A DNA stretch of 64,000 nt from Symbiodinium kawagutii (Eukaryota; Sar; Dinophyceae; Suessiales; Symbiodiniaceae): NCBI GenBank assembly GCA_009767595.1, contig VSDK01023990.1, forward strand, positions 218,305-282,304. Direction: 5' to 3'. The translations under genes and the position numbers were made by a program. This document shows, one piece after another, positions 33,612 to 44,824 of the stretch (the first letter of the stretch is position 1; each line of letters opens with the position of its first letter). The notes under the pieces are model-generated. The model did not search any database. It was given only the letters and a program-made list of their open reading frames with translations, and had not been told where the DNA came from.

Positions 33612-34223
33612 CTGTCGTCCTAATCGGCGGACCTCGGGCTGGGAAGGCCGAGGAGGACAATTTAGGAGCTTCTGAACTTCTTCAAATGTCAGGAAGCTGC
33701 CAAACTTGTGGGCCAGCTGATGGCGCTGCTTGGAGCACCAATCAGGAGACCATCGAGCATTGTCGAGGGCTCTAAGAGCGGCTAGAAATTGCTCGAGCCT
33801 CTCCGGGCGAGCAGCATTCAAATCGGCCGCACGCCAGCTGGTGATCTTGAATCGCGGGTTTTTTGGAGGAGTCAGCAGGTACGGACCTGAAAGACTCGAT
33901 CTCCATAGCATCCATAACCTCGCTATGGGCCCTTAGGAACCTGTCCTTTTTAGACTTGGTCCACTTAAGGTCCCCATTCCGAAATTTAACAAACTGATTA
34001 ACGACCGCGCTCGGAAGAAACGGCTTCCGAGCGCGGTCAAAAAGGTCCGCGCTTCGCCGCGCCGAATCAAGGAGCTTGTCCCGACTTGTGCGGACAGCCC
34101 GTGACCGGCGGTTTCGATTGTAGTGTGCCCGGGCCTCAGGAGTCATGCGTTCCCAGGCCCGGCCCACTTGCCTGTCCTCGTCCCATTCCGCTGTCCGGGT
34201 TGCGAGTCCCACAGGCGGGACAG
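33612..34223 (-). CDS. Candidate coding region in two frames (intron or frameshift), hypothetical protein
   Basis: The minus strand opens after TTTGGGGACAG|CT (34223) and stays coding-like for about 100 codons (AEWDEDRQVGRAWERMTPEA, then Arg- and Lys-rich helices). Near 33860-33915 the coding signal moves to another frame (ARPERLEQFLAALRALDN, KFGSFLTFEEVQKLLN). It ends at a consensus donor, CGACAG|GTGAGT (33612). A 49-nt GT...AG segment (TTCAG|GTCCGT ... CACCAG|CTGG) would join the two frames, but so would a simple frameshift. It is the longest host coding-like stretch in the window. No domain recognised. Confidence 0.5.
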
Positions 34224-34419
34224 CTGTCCCCAAAGCCTCGGACTATCACAGGGCATCCTGGCTTTACGCATTGCCACTCAGGGACATGGGGCATGGTTTC
34301 GAGATTTGGAGGCAGGCAGTGGGCACTCTTGCTTGAGCAACACTGCGGAAATGACCCTTCCAGGTTCTTACACCCTACCAGGCTCTAAACCAGGGGCTAG
34401 GCCAAATCTCACACAACCC

Positions 34420-34690
34420 AGCTATGATTTAGAGATTCCTATGTCTATGCTCTGGGAGGCCGAGGCCCCCCTTACAGATAATTTCCCCGAATTTTCACAT
34501 TTCAGGTACTGTTCGGTGGGGTGTCTTCAACGGGCTGTTCCCAAACCCCAGCTCTGATCCAGAGGGTCCTACTCCTATAGTCTACCACTGGGAGGCCGAG
34601 GCCCCCCCTTACAGATAGTTTCCCCAAAAATTCACATTTCAGGGTTGGTCGATGGGGTGTGTCCAACCGGCGGCTCTCAGGCCGACCGGT
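34420..34690. repeat. Imperfect tandem duplication, ~130 bp unit
   Basis: CAGCTATGATTTAGAG at 34420 and CAGCTCTGATCCAGAG at 34549. Both are followed by GGGAGGCCGAGGCCCCCC, CTTACAGATA(A/G)TTTCCCC and TTCACATTTCAGG. Two units. Confidence 0.85.
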
Positions 34691-35080
34691 TCTGGCTGCT
34701 CTCTGGCCAGCCGCTTCACCCCATAATAGCTATTTGCACAGATAGGCTTGAAGGCTGTTGTTTAATATGTTTAAGGAACGGTCCGGGAGAGGATTTGGCC
34801 AAAAAACCTATGTTCACACTTTGGCTGAATAAAGATTTAATAAGGAGAATCGAGGGTTCAAAAATTATTTTTTTTTTTCGTGGTTTTCGCGGTATGACAT
34901 AGAAGCCTGGCTTTCAAGTCCACAAATGCCAGTAGCACAACTTCAATTCAGGGGTTCTGTTGGCTGTGTGTTAAGTGGCTATAGTCGATTGTCAGGCAAT
35001 GCAAGGCAATAAATGCCAGTAGCGCAACGTCAATGGAGGGGTTATGAGGGCCATGGGCTAGGTGGGTAGTGGATTGGAAG

Positions 35081-35350
35081 ACCACAAATGCCAGTAGTAG
35101 ATGCTTAGAGCTTTTTAACGGTAAGGGGTTAGGTGGTGGGGGGGGGCGTATGGGTTAGGTGGTTTATGGATTACAAAACCACAAATGCCAGTAGCATATG
35201 TTTAGAGCTTTTTAACGGTAGGGGGTTAGGTGATGGGGGGGGCGTATGGGTTAGGTGGTTTGTGGATTGCAAGACCACAAATGCCAGTAGCATATGTTTA
35301 GAGCTTTTTAACGGTAGGGGGTTAGGTGGTGGGGGGGTTCGCAAGACAAC
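35081..35350. repeat. ~97-bp minisatellite with G-rich parts
   Basis: ACCACAAATGCCAGTAG recurs at 35081, 35178 and 35274, each followed by TTTAGAGCTTTTTAACGGTA and GGGGTTAGGTGGTGGGGGGG. Shorter relatives of AAATGCCAGTAG lie at about 34925, 35007 and 35350. The G runs could form quadruplexes. Confidence 0.9.
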
Positions 35351-35369
35351 GAATGCCAGTAGCACAACA

Positions 35370-35640
35370 TTAATTCAGGGGTTTTGGGGGCTATGGATTC
35401 AGGGGTTATGGGGCCATGGGCTAACGGGTCAGGTGGTCAGGGGACTAAGGTTAAGGGGTTAGGGTATTTCAGGTCAGGCGGTCAGGGGGTTAATGCTAGA
35501 CGGTTAGCGGGTGAGGGGGTTGGCGATAAGGGTTAAGAGGTTAGAGGGTTATGGATAAGGGGTTAGGGGGTGATGAGTTGGGGTAACGGGTTTCAAGGGT
35601 TAGGGATGATCTGGTTAGCAGGTTATGGTTCAGGGGTGAC
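35370..35640. repeat. Degenerate GGGGTTAGGG-rich tract
   Basis: Many variants of GGGGTTA, TTAGGGGGT and GGTTAGAGGG on the + strand, resembling decayed telomeric sequence. No clean array. Confidence 0.7.
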
Positions 35641-35699
35641 CTTCTATACTTTGTTAAATAATGTTTACTCCCTTGGTTTTCCTTTGGGCATCGTTTGGC

Positions 35700-36160
35700 T
35701 TTTTCTCTTTGCCTCCCCTGGCTATCCCCTGGCTATTCCCTGGCTATCCTCTGGCTATCCCCTGGCTATCCCCTGGGTAATCCCAAAACCTTGTGATCAA
35801 AATACACTGGACCTCCGATAAAGACATGAGCCAAAACCATCCGTTCAACCTAGAAATCCGCAATTGCACCATACGACCTGCTCAAAACACACCGCAGGAT
35901 CGTTAAAGCCATGAGCCAAAACCAATCACATCAATGAACATTTAAAGATCAACCATTTAACCTGGAAATCCGCAATTGAAACACAACACCATTTAAAGTT
36001 ATCTCCTGGCTATCCCCTGGCTATCCCCTGGCTATCCCCTGGCTATCCCCTTCCCCTGGCTATCCCCTGGCTATCCCCTGGATATCCCCTGGCTATCCCG
36101 TCTGGCTATCTCCTGGCTATCCCCTGGCTATCCCCTGGCTATCCCCTGGCTATTCCCTGC
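35700..36160. repeat. CTGGCTATCCCC 12-bp repeats in two blocks
   Basis: Blocks at 35718-35778 and 36002-36160. The separating 220 bp itself contains two copies of ATGAGCCAAAACCA ... GAAATCCGCAATTG. Confidence 0.92.
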
Positions 36161-36192
36161 CCGCTGTTTTTTTGTTTCTCAACCGAAAAACT

Positions 36193-36262
36193 GTAGACCC
36201 TAAACCTCAAACCCTAAAACCCTAAACCCTAAAACCCTAAACCCTAAACCCTAAAACCATAA
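36193..36262 (-). repeat. Interstitial telomere-type repeat CCCTAAA / CCCTAAAA
   Basis: About nine units alternating CCCTAAA and CCCTAAAA. Plant- and dinoflagellate-type TTTAGGG telomeres read this way on the complement. The following 80 bp is shared, inverted, with the flank of the tract at 54247. Confidence 0.9.
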
Positions 36263-36842
36263 ACTGTAAACCACAAAGTCCTAAAGCACGAATCGCTGCG
36301 TATAGCCAACGTTTTCGTAATTTCTCCAAGTTGCTGAGTGTTATACTGTGGTACAATGTTCAAGTTTCCGGGCAAAGGGTGGGAATTGCGCGTTTACATA
36401 CAACGGTTGAGCTAAGCCCAGTGTTGATAGTTGATTCTGATTTTGCTTGTTCGGGCTACCGCCATGGACAAAGCCAAAGACACATCGAAGCTAGTCGGAT
36501 AATGGTACCGTGTGTCGCCAGAGCCTTGCACGAACATTGTTCTGAATCATGCAGTAGACATTCAATGTCAACAGTGACGTCGCAGGAACTTGATGGATTT
36601 GCTGCTGACACACATTCATGGACACATGGGTATGATCAACGATGGCACCCTTATATGGTTTGTGTCCTTTTTCGCTTCCCTGGGTCCTACATAGGAAAGG
36701 AACATGCAACAGTTCTTTTTGTTACATTTTCTGAATACATTTCTATGAAACTGTGAGAAACTGTGACCACCAGTCCTGGGGCAAGCCGATAGCTTGTCCT
36801 GGGGGTTTCATGGGGTGCCTTCGTTTCGGACAGCCGGATCAC

Positions 36843-36905
36843 CCAGACCCCAGCGGCACCTTGTACACGTCATCCACATCGTACTGCGTTTCATGCGCCA
36901 ATTGC
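36843..36905 (-). CDS. Candidate internal exon of 63 nt
   Basis: Acceptor TTCATACCCAAG|G and donor GGGTCTGG|GTGATCC; phase 2 on both sides, 1 + 20 codons + 2. It encodes QLAHETQYDVDDVYKVPLGS. A shorter alternative ends at TACAAG|GTGCCG. Unknown function. Confidence 0.4.
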
Positions 36906-36945
36906 CTTGGGTATGAAAAGCCATTTGAACCTGGTCTGAATCGTT

Positions 36946-37052
36946 AAGTGGTTCGTAATTTCAACCCCCGATGAAAGATGTGTTTGTCAACCGACCATTT
37001 CTGAATAAGTACATTATGGGAAAATACATCTGTGAATCAAATCACCAACCAA
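36946..37052. repeat. MITE family B copy, left end damaged
   Basis: Left AGTGGTTCGTAATTTCAACC, internal TGTCAACCGACCATTTCTGA, right AATCACCAACCAAG. Confidence 0.68.
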
Positions 37053-37408
37053 GTACTAGTAAACCAAGAATTGAACTACAAAGAGCTTCATAGCCATTTC
37101 AAATTCAGCCATGGTTTTCGTCGGTTCAAGTTCTCGCTGTTCTTGGTCAAGAAGTAATCCGAGGATTGACCATCATTGGTCCCACACAAAACCATCATGA
37201 ACGGGCAAGCAATGTGTCCCAGTGCAGGCTGAAGGTGATCGTCCAACATCTTTCAGGGTCCGAGCCGACACGGTTCCAAAGTCACCAGTGGCTTCCCCTT
37301 CGCGAACGTGTTGACAGCTGGATGGTGATTGTAGGTAACCACAGCGAACTGGACAAGCCCACAGAGTGGTTGAACCATTATTGTTAGTTTGTATCACCTA
37401 TTCGAACG

Positions 37409-37520
37409 ATTTAGTGGTTATTGATTTCAACCGACCCTTATGAAAAATATGCTTGTCAACCAACCATTTGTTAACAAGGTACATTTGAGAAAACAAAAAT
37501 GATTGAAACCAACAACCAGT
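37409..37520. repeat. MITE family B copy, left end damaged
   Basis: Left TTAGTGGTTATTGATTTCAACC as in the copy 460 bp upstream, right GAAACCAACAACCAGT. The two share left-end changes and may be one sublineage. Confidence 0.7.
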
Positions 37521-37564
37521 TAACCATTGTTAAACACCATAAGCATCCAAGATCTTCCACCAGG

Positions 37565-37716
37565 CTTGTTCCCAACGTGCCCCTCCTCACGCCGAAGCCA
37601 AGCGTCTCCTGTAGCGCCATGATGTCGGCCTTGCGCACGAATTGGTGGGACCTTATGTCGCCGAGATCGGGAGAATCCCATGGTGACGCCTGGGATCTTG
37701 GTCGAAGAACGGTGAT
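37565..37716 (-). CDS. Candidate exon, boundaries uncertain
   Basis: GC-rich island open on the minus strand in two frames. One reads SPWDSPDLGDIRSHQFVRKA followed by DIMALQETLGFG. The second phrase has a superficial likeness to the LQET motif of exonuclease-endonuclease-phosphatase enzymes, but nothing else of that family is present. No clear donor or acceptor was fixed. Confidence 0.25.
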
Positions 37717-37732
37717 CTTGGTATCATGGCAT

Positions 37733-37832
37733 GGTGGTTTCTCAGGGGGACCCACAAATGATCCAAAAAATAAACAATTTTTAAGAAAACAAACGAACCA
37801 TTTTTGGGGTACCCCTGTTTTAAGAAAACACC
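37733..37832. repeat. MITE family A copy
   Basis: GGTGGTTTCTCAGGGGGACC ... TACCCCTGTTTTAAGAAAACACC. A small deletion removed AAATA from the left terminal repeat. Confidence 0.75.
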
Positions 37833-38010
37833 ATATGATTATTGTTGTGTAAGCTGTGGAGATTTGATGAGTATCATTGTACAATGTGGGACAATGATGG
37901 TATTTACCGTAAAAAAAATGTAAAAAAAATCATGGTATCATATGCAGTTTATCTGATATTTCGATATGATTCCTCTGCCGTTGGGGATATACCCCGCGTC
38001 AGCCATATAT

Positions 38011-38120
38011 GGTGGTTTCTCAAGTCATAAGGTTACCCAAAAATTTCATGCAGTTTCTTGGTCATTCAGTCATTCATAGTAATAAACCAACAATCACTTG
38101 CGGGGCTCCTTTTGAGAAAC
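38011..38120. repeat. MITE family A copy
   Basis: GGTGGTTTCTCAAGTCATAAGG ... GGGGCTCCTTTTGAGAAAC. ATAT and ATAC flank the ends. Confidence 0.75.
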
Positions 38121-39109
38121 ATACATCGGGTATCGTGGTAGGTTGATGGTATCAGAAGTGGATCATGATGACTGACAATGGGATAGTGATGATAGATAGG
38201 CCCAGGCTGTGACATGTGTGGTTGACCTCATTAGTTCAGCTACCACTTGGAGTTATAGCTTCCCCTTTAAAAGGCCAACTCGCGATACCCACGGCTCCTG
38301 GCCTCGCTCCCTCCCAAACCAGCCAAATAGACACCCACATATGGGAAACAAACTGCTTTCAAGTTGGTAGACCACCCACTCAAAGCACCACTGGCTACCA
38401 CCAGTATTGTGGCTTTTTCCATTGACTTTCCATTTTCCAGCTTGGTAGCAAGGTAACCCACAAAACTAAATCCTTTTATGGATTGATTTACCCTACGTTG
38501 TGTATTTGGCATAAAGATAAGACGTTTGGAGTTGCTTTTTGTTTAAGGAGCATACCCAAATAAATAGCAACAAACAATTCCAAGTTGCAGATGGAGATTT
38601 CTCTTCATAAAATTGTTCATAGATGGATAAAACCCCCCAATGGCAGTACCATTTCGAACGAACAGTTGCCAACACCCCTGGTCGAATAGTGTCAATAGGA
38701 GTTCTAGTGACTTGCCTAATGGGATTCTCATACCCCATTATGGCAATTCCAATCACGCAACCAGTTGAAGTAATTGCCAACATGTACGATCCTATCATGG
38801 GGACACGGGAAACAGAACTATATATTTTGCACCTCGTCTTACCCCTGATTCCGATACTCATGGCTACATAGTCATGGCTAATGATAGCAATATGTATTTA
38901 TCAGTCAGTAGTCATCATTGCATTCGTAAACCATCATCAATCACTCCCTTTCAACACCAAATATCATCAATTCACCATCACTAACAACCTGTACTCTATG
39001 ACTGTTACCAACCATTCACTCATCATCCATCGACCATTCCTTAACCACCAATCAGCCATCACTAACATGACAGTTATATACTCGTTGCTGTTGGTCTAGT
39101 TGCATCATA

Positions 39110-39480
39110 AACCACCATTCGAACCATCATCAAATATCAAACACCACCAGCAAGACCATCATTAATAACGATTAAACATCGCCATAATAACCATCATGAC
39201 AACAATCATGACAACCATCATTCATAAACACCATTGTCATGACAACCATCATTAATCACTTAATCACCATTAAACAACAACCATAATAACCACTGTAGTC
39301 ACCTTCATGATAACCATCATGACAACCATCATGACAACAATCATGACAACCATCATTAATCACTTAATCACTGTTAAAACAACCATCATAATAATCAGCA
39401 ACATAACAATCATGACAACCAGCATGAAAACCATCATTAATCACTTGATCACCATTAAAACAACATTTTTGTCTTAATCA
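39110..39480. repeat. Degenerate ACCATCATGACAACCATCATT repeat field
   Basis: Loose repeats of AACCATCATGACAACC and ATTAATCACTTAATCACC. No gene-like frame in this stretch. Confidence 0.7.
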
Positions 39481-39579
39481 CATCATTTAAAAAAAAACAC
39501 ACCATAAGAATTGACTATCATGATGACCGTCATAATAACCCTCATAAAAAAACATAAGATCCCATGTCTGCTCCCATAC

Positions 39580-39742
39580 CTGCTTAGTGTTGTCTGATCC
39601 CATGCCCCGGGTGCCGTTCCGCCCAGCGTCTCCGATCTCTCGAGGTGCTTGGGATTTCGCCCCGGCGTTCGAGGACTCACCGACGCACTGTCCTCATCTT
39701 TGGGTCCCATGCTCGTCCTCACATAGGAATCCTCAGCTGGAG
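39580..39742 (-). CDS. Candidate internal exon, Ser/Pro/Thr-rich
   Basis: The donor is very good (CTAAGCAG|GTATGG), with acceptor GATGTTGAAG|CT. 163 nt, 2 + 53 codons + 2. The peptide includes SYVRTSMGPKDEDSASVSPR and GRNPKHLERSETLGGTAPG. It looks like a disordered, phosphorylatable linker. Confidence 0.45.
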
Positions 39743-40611
39743 CTTCAACATCAAACAACCATCTCATGTATGGAAAAACTATGATAAACTTATCTGATAA
39801 ACTTTCTAAATATGCATCTGTATTTTTTTGTATATTCTATGATTATGTGTCTGTGGCTCTCTTGTGAAATGTAAATCGTTGCCTGCATAGCCGAGGGGCT
39901 AAAATATGAGTCTTATTAACATGCTAGATCCAGCTGTGAATAAACCACAAATTTACCAGTACCGGCATCAGCATCTGATAGCAGTTGGTGATGAGCTGTT
40001 GAGAATCAATAGTCGGTCATGTATTTGGCTATGTAGTTGAGTATGAACTATTTGTGGTCAGTTATTTGGCAGCCATTTGTGAGTATGGTTTGGCTATCTG
40101 GTTGTTGATAAACCATTGGCGGTTATTTATCTGAATAATTGGTTGCTAATGAACCGTTTGTGGTGATCTATTTGGCTGTTGACTTGCTGATTAACCATGT
40201 GTGGCTATCTATTTGGCTATTGAGTTTCTGATTGACCATTTGTGGTTATTTAGTTGCTGATCAACAATTCTTCACCACTAGTTGGCTACTTACTTGCTTC
40301 TGAATCATTGAAAAAGACACTAATAAGTTGGCTAATTATTCAGCTGGTTTTTATGGAAGCACTTCCCTGTTGCAACCGTTTGCTTAGTGGAAACCATGGG
40401 TTTAGTTTTTGTTCTCTTGGCCCAGCGGCAGTCTTGCACTAGAGCGTGTGGCGTGCCCAGGAGAAGGAAGACTGTTCCGGTAATCACACCCACGTGCAGG
40501 CCAAATCAGAAATCACACAAAGAAACGAAACAAGCAAATTATCGAAATGATAAAGAACAATTATGGGAAAACGGACGCAAAGGGAAATAACTACAGAATC
40601 CCGGCATGTTC

Positions 40612-40762
40612 CTGTGACATTCCAACTGCTCAGCCACCCCCGCATCAGAAGAGCTCCGGCTTCTCAGGCCCATTTCGTAGAACCGCTTCCGTCTCATGTT
40701 CAGGATGATTTTTTTGATTGTTTCCATGCCGGCTGACTGTCCAAACTGTGACATCCAGACCT
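40612..40762 (-). CDS. Candidate internal exon with a possible GA donor
   Basis: Acceptor CTTTATATCAG|AG. It encodes EVWMSQFGQSAGMETIKKII, then a basic segment and SSSDAGVAEQLECH. It ends at GTCACAG|GAACATG. A GA donor is unusual outside dinoflagellates, where it is known at low frequency. 151 nt, phases 1 and 2. Unknown. Confidence 0.4.
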
Positions 40763-40800
40763 CTGATATAAAGCAAGGACGGAAAAGCATACATTACATG

Positions 40801-40897
40801 CTGGTTAGTCGTTTAACCACCCCTTAAAAAAATTGTCAGCCAACAAACCATTTGGCAATACTAGGGCAAAAAAAACATGTTTGAAACCACCGGCCAC
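40801..40897. repeat. MITE family B copy
   Basis: CTGGTTAGTCGTTTAACCACC ... GTTTGAAACCACCGGCCAC. Confidence 0.75.
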
Positions 40898-41487
40898 AAT
40901 ATGATTCGATAAATGGCATTCGAAAAGAAACTGGTGCCAGGACTCCACAACTTCAGTACTATAGGAGACACAATACGCACATATGGTAAGTCCAGAAGGA
41001 GAAAACGAGAAAGATGGATGACCGTGATGACCTATACCTAGCCCCTGACCACCACAAAGCAAATAACTGAGAGATGAGGCGATCGCACGCCAATGAATGT
41101 AAAAAGGGTGTTCAAGATTCATTGCAATTGATGGAGAAGTAGAAAATCAACCCAGGAAACAAACTAACCACAAGCTAACAAGTTGTCAAGCATTAGTTGA
41201 CCAGTTTAAATATTATACTACGCAAGGGGAAACTATTTTTTTCATTCGAATGGTTTTCCCATTGAAAATGGTGTTCTGACTTCCGTGGGGATTGTTTACA
41301 AAAAGGGCAACCACTGCCATGATAAATCATGAGTAAACATCATGAACTAGCTGTTATCAACCACTATTAACCTTCACTGTGTGCAATCAGTGCTCAGCTC
41401 ACTTGACCCACCACACAGCCTTCAATGAAAAGCTTGGCAGCTTCACTGCCATTGAAGCGGGACCATCATTATCAATCATCAGCCACT

Positions 41488-41587
41488 CTGGTTGGCGGTT
41501 GGAACCCCAATGAAAGCTATTAGTCCACCAACCATTTGTTGACAATTACTAGGAAAAATAAACAATGTTTATGTAAAACCACCAACC
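41488..41587. repeat. MITE family B copy
   Basis: CTGGTTGGCGGTTGGAACCCC ... GTAAAACCACCAACCC. Confidence 0.8.
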
Positions 41588-41762
41588 CGCATGGCCCGCA
41601 TTCATCATAAATCTCAGCTATGACCTTTGTGGAGCCTTTTTTTCCCGTCGACTTGTGTAGGATGCCTTTGTTGCATTTTTTTTTGCTTCCTTCACTATGT
41701 ATTCAACGCCTTGCAACAATAGCCAGCCGGGGAATGCTTTCAGACTTGCTGTCAGCTGTGCG

Positions 41763-41960
41763 CGGCCATCATTCACCATCATCAGCCATCATTGACCATT
41801 AGCCCGTTAGCCATCATTGACCATTAGCCCGTTAGCCATCATTGACCATCATTAGCCTGTTAGCCATCATTGACCATCATTAGCCTGTTAGCCATCATTG
41901 ACCATCATTAGCCTGTTAGCCATCATTGACCATCATTAGCCATCGTTATCATTAGTCCAT
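41763..41960. repeat. 25-28 bp tandem repeat GTTAGCCATCATTGACCATC
   Basis: Six or seven units of GTTAGCCATCATTGACCAT(CAT)TAGCC; unit length steps from 25 to 28 by gain of CAT. Confidence 0.88.
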
Positions 41961-42067
41961 TCGCCACCAAAGAAACACCTGCCTGCCATCAAGTCACCAA
42001 CATCTGAACCTGCTCCTCAGTGGGCTGTCCAGCAGGTCAACCAGTGATCAGTGATGACCATTGGGAT

Positions 42068-42191
42068 CTTGGTGGCGCCACTAGATCCCTTGCTAAAAGT
42101 CTAACGGCTTTAGTGCCGAAAAATGGTAAATAGATCATATCCCTTGCAAGGCCGAACAAAAATTAAGGTAGTAGCTGTAATCCACCCAGGT
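42068..42191. repeat. Dispersed repeat C, copy 2
   Basis: Counterpart of 1361-1470. The two differ mostly in the middle (GGCTTTAGTGCCGAAAAATG here). Confidence 0.78.
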
Positions 42192-42199
42192 ATGGGCTT

Positions 42200-43490
42200 T
42201 GGAATCGCCAGTGTCAATGAACGGTTGACCAGCAGTGATGGTAGTTAAATGCCCTAAATACCCTCTAATCATTGCGATGAACTAATCGTAAATTACTGGT
42301 TCCTCAGCAATAATAAATGGCAATAATGCTCAAATATCATTGGTAGGCTTAGTCAATTATGTGTTAATTAGTGGATAAGCAACTCACTGATAGTGGTTGA
42401 TAACGTAGTGGCTCTGGTAGTCCTGGCGATGGTTGATTGATGGTTAGCTGAAGGTTAGTCGATGGTTAATGGTTCGTTTATGGTTGCTGCAATCGATGGC
42501 AAGTGGATGGTTGATTACATCCTCTAATAAGTTACCATCAATCAACCATAACTATTGAATCTATTGATGGTTGATGGTTACCATAACTAGCCACTCACTA
42601 TTGATGGTCACCAATTTTTGTGTGATACTTAAGTGGTACTCCTCATCAATGGCTAGTTATGTCTACTAGATTTGTCACCGGCGGAGTTCACAGGCCTGTT
42701 GTTGCAACATGGATAGCTACGACTCGTTCAGCAAAGACTTGGAGGACCACAGCACAACTAAGTGACAAAAGCAATCATGCGCCAAGAAGAGCCGCAGAAA
42801 GTTGTGAACATCAGTGGGAGAGTGATATGGCGAGCTGGGTCAAAACTCTGTACTCCTGGTTCCCCTATCATTATCTATCATTAACCATTGTTTTCCCTAT
42901 AGTTTTGTTGGGCATTCTCCACCATTGTTGGTTAATGGCTTGACGATATAGCCATATGCCTAGAGAAGCTTCGATGCTTCGATCTCCGGAATGAAAAAGG
43001 CATAACGAATCTGGTAGTGAAACTTCACCCGGGTGAGACGAGGTCCAAGGCAATGGCCTGGAGAGCCTGTAGAGTGTGACTGTGCGGTTCAGGTCCTTTC
43101 ACTCAGCAAGCTGATAAAATCCGAAAAAAAAAAAAAGAAAAAAAAAAACACACACACAAGTGTTGAAACCACTTTTCCCAAGGATATCCCTAACTTTAGC
43201 CAAAACAAATTTAGCAAAGCAGAAACAATTGAAACAATGACCGCGTTGATGTCTACCTCAAATATGCTGATGCTGCAAAAGTGGCATCATCAAGTTTCGA
43301 AAGCACTTGGAAAGGACATCAAAATAAAAAGAACTAGAGCAAAAGGATTGCAAGGAACAATCCAAACACGGTCCTAGGCCCTAAGTTGCATACTACATGA
43401 AGTTTCTTTGATACGCAACAGAAACCTTTCTGTCAAATCCTTTGATTTTTCTTGTTGGCGAATCGTTAAATCCGGATGCATTGGTCCTGA
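42200..43490. other. Intron-like stretch, one weak coding-like patch
   Basis: Degenerate ATGGTTGATGG repeats to 42650; a patch at 42660-42850 is open on both strands without good splice sites; poly-A/CA run at 43123-43160. A further patch at 43500-43590 reads YWRKDEEASQGGVELGQF on minus without clear boundaries. Confidence 0.35.
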
Positions 43491-44351
43491 TTGTTCCAGT
43501 TAGCAATGGCATCCGAACTGGCCCAACTCAACTCCTCCTTGACTGGCCTCCTCATCTTTCCGCCAGTACTTGTTGATCAATTTCATGATTTCATTAGTTC
43601 TCCAAACTTTTGCGCAACTAGAGAATCTGTGAACGGAAAACACTATCTTGCCAAAATTAATATGAGACGCAACTAAGTGCACGGAATTGTGGCCACTGTG
43701 TAGCTTGAGGAAAAAAAACAGTTGATGCTTAAGGGGGTCAGGTTGGTTTCCGTATTCAAACAAACCAGTCAACTGGAATATCTTGGATATCTTGTTTTAA
43801 CTCATAATTGTGCTTCCAATCATGTGTCTATAAATGATGGTTTCTCCAACTTCCTGACTATCCTTGCAAATGATGACAGTAAGTGCTGCAGCCATTTCTT
43901 GGGGGTGACACCAATTTACGGGACCCCGGTCATCCAATACCATGCTACAATCTATATCGCTCAGTGTGACCTTCAGTGATGACAAAATATAAAGTTCCAC
44001 CCTCATGTGAATCCCTCCAAAAACCACCCGCCATAAAGCAACAGCCGGGATTGCTAACATTACTCAAGTTCAACCCTGTTAAGTAGCTGCTCTGATGACA
44101 TCAACTACCCAGGAGCGAATTTACCTGTGCTCCTCGTAACGATACTTCAAATGACCTCGAAAAAGATATGCTGCTAATCGCAAGTAGCTGCTGATCATAT
44201 CAGGTTGTGGGTCAATGGTTTCTCTACCCTTCTGTTCACATTGAAGGGATGAAAGGATGAAACAAATAGCCCCAGACTTGTGGTGTTCTCTGCTCACCCT
44301 GCTTGGTACTCAGCTCGCAATCTTCCCGTTGCCACACCATCTTGGCATCAC

Positions 44352-44471
44352 CAAGCATCAGAGGTGCGTTCCAGATTCTCGTCCAGCGCCCGGGCATGCT
44401 TTTCGACCGCAGTGCTACTTCGGTCCTCGTCAGAGATTTGTTGAGAAGCGGTGGCCAAACTGATGAACGTA
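44352..44471 (-). CDS. Candidate internal exon, helical charged segment
   Basis: Acceptor ACCATTCAGCAG|T and donor GATGCTTG|GTGATG. 1 + 39 codons + 2 nt. It encodes TFISLATASQQISDEDRSST, then AVEKHARALDENLERTSDA, a likely amphipathic or coiled-coil helix. The frame starts with no ATG, as expected of an internal exon. Other-frame ORFs of 60-98 codons overlap. Confidence 0.45.
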
Positions 44472-44824
44472 CTGCTGAATGGTAAAATACAATGGTTTGG
44501 GTCAATATTAATAATCGATCAAAAGTGATCATGGATCCTAACCAACAATAATCGGGGAACCCGTGGTCAATGATGATACATCAGGAGTACAGAGTGAACT
44601 GACCCATAGCCATAAAAATAGTGTTTATCCTGGTCGGTCATGATTGAGAATGATGAGCAATGCCGCATGTTTAGAATGAAAACGATCATTGTTTGTGGTG
44701 GGATGTTAAGACTGACCCTGCACCATACCCCAACTGAAGCTAGTCAGACTTGGTGTGTGACAACAGAAAATAGATGATCATTGTGCTGCCAATATCATTG
44801 ATCATGAGCAAGGTGGGGCCATTT

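Noticed and set aside
35081..35350. CRISPR-like array of ~97-bp units
   Set aside because: Units are contiguous with no unique spacers; a eukaryotic minisatellite explains it. The same applies to the TGATAACAAC blocks at 16744-16895.
36331..36756. 141-codon + frame beside the CCCTAAA tract
   Set aside because: Composition is not coding-like, it starts in the flank shared with the other telomere-type tract, and no domain is visible.
37565..37716. Endonuclease/exonuclease/phosphatase fragment (phrase DIMALQET)
   Set aside because: A single short phrase; other motifs of the family are missing and a second frame is equally open.
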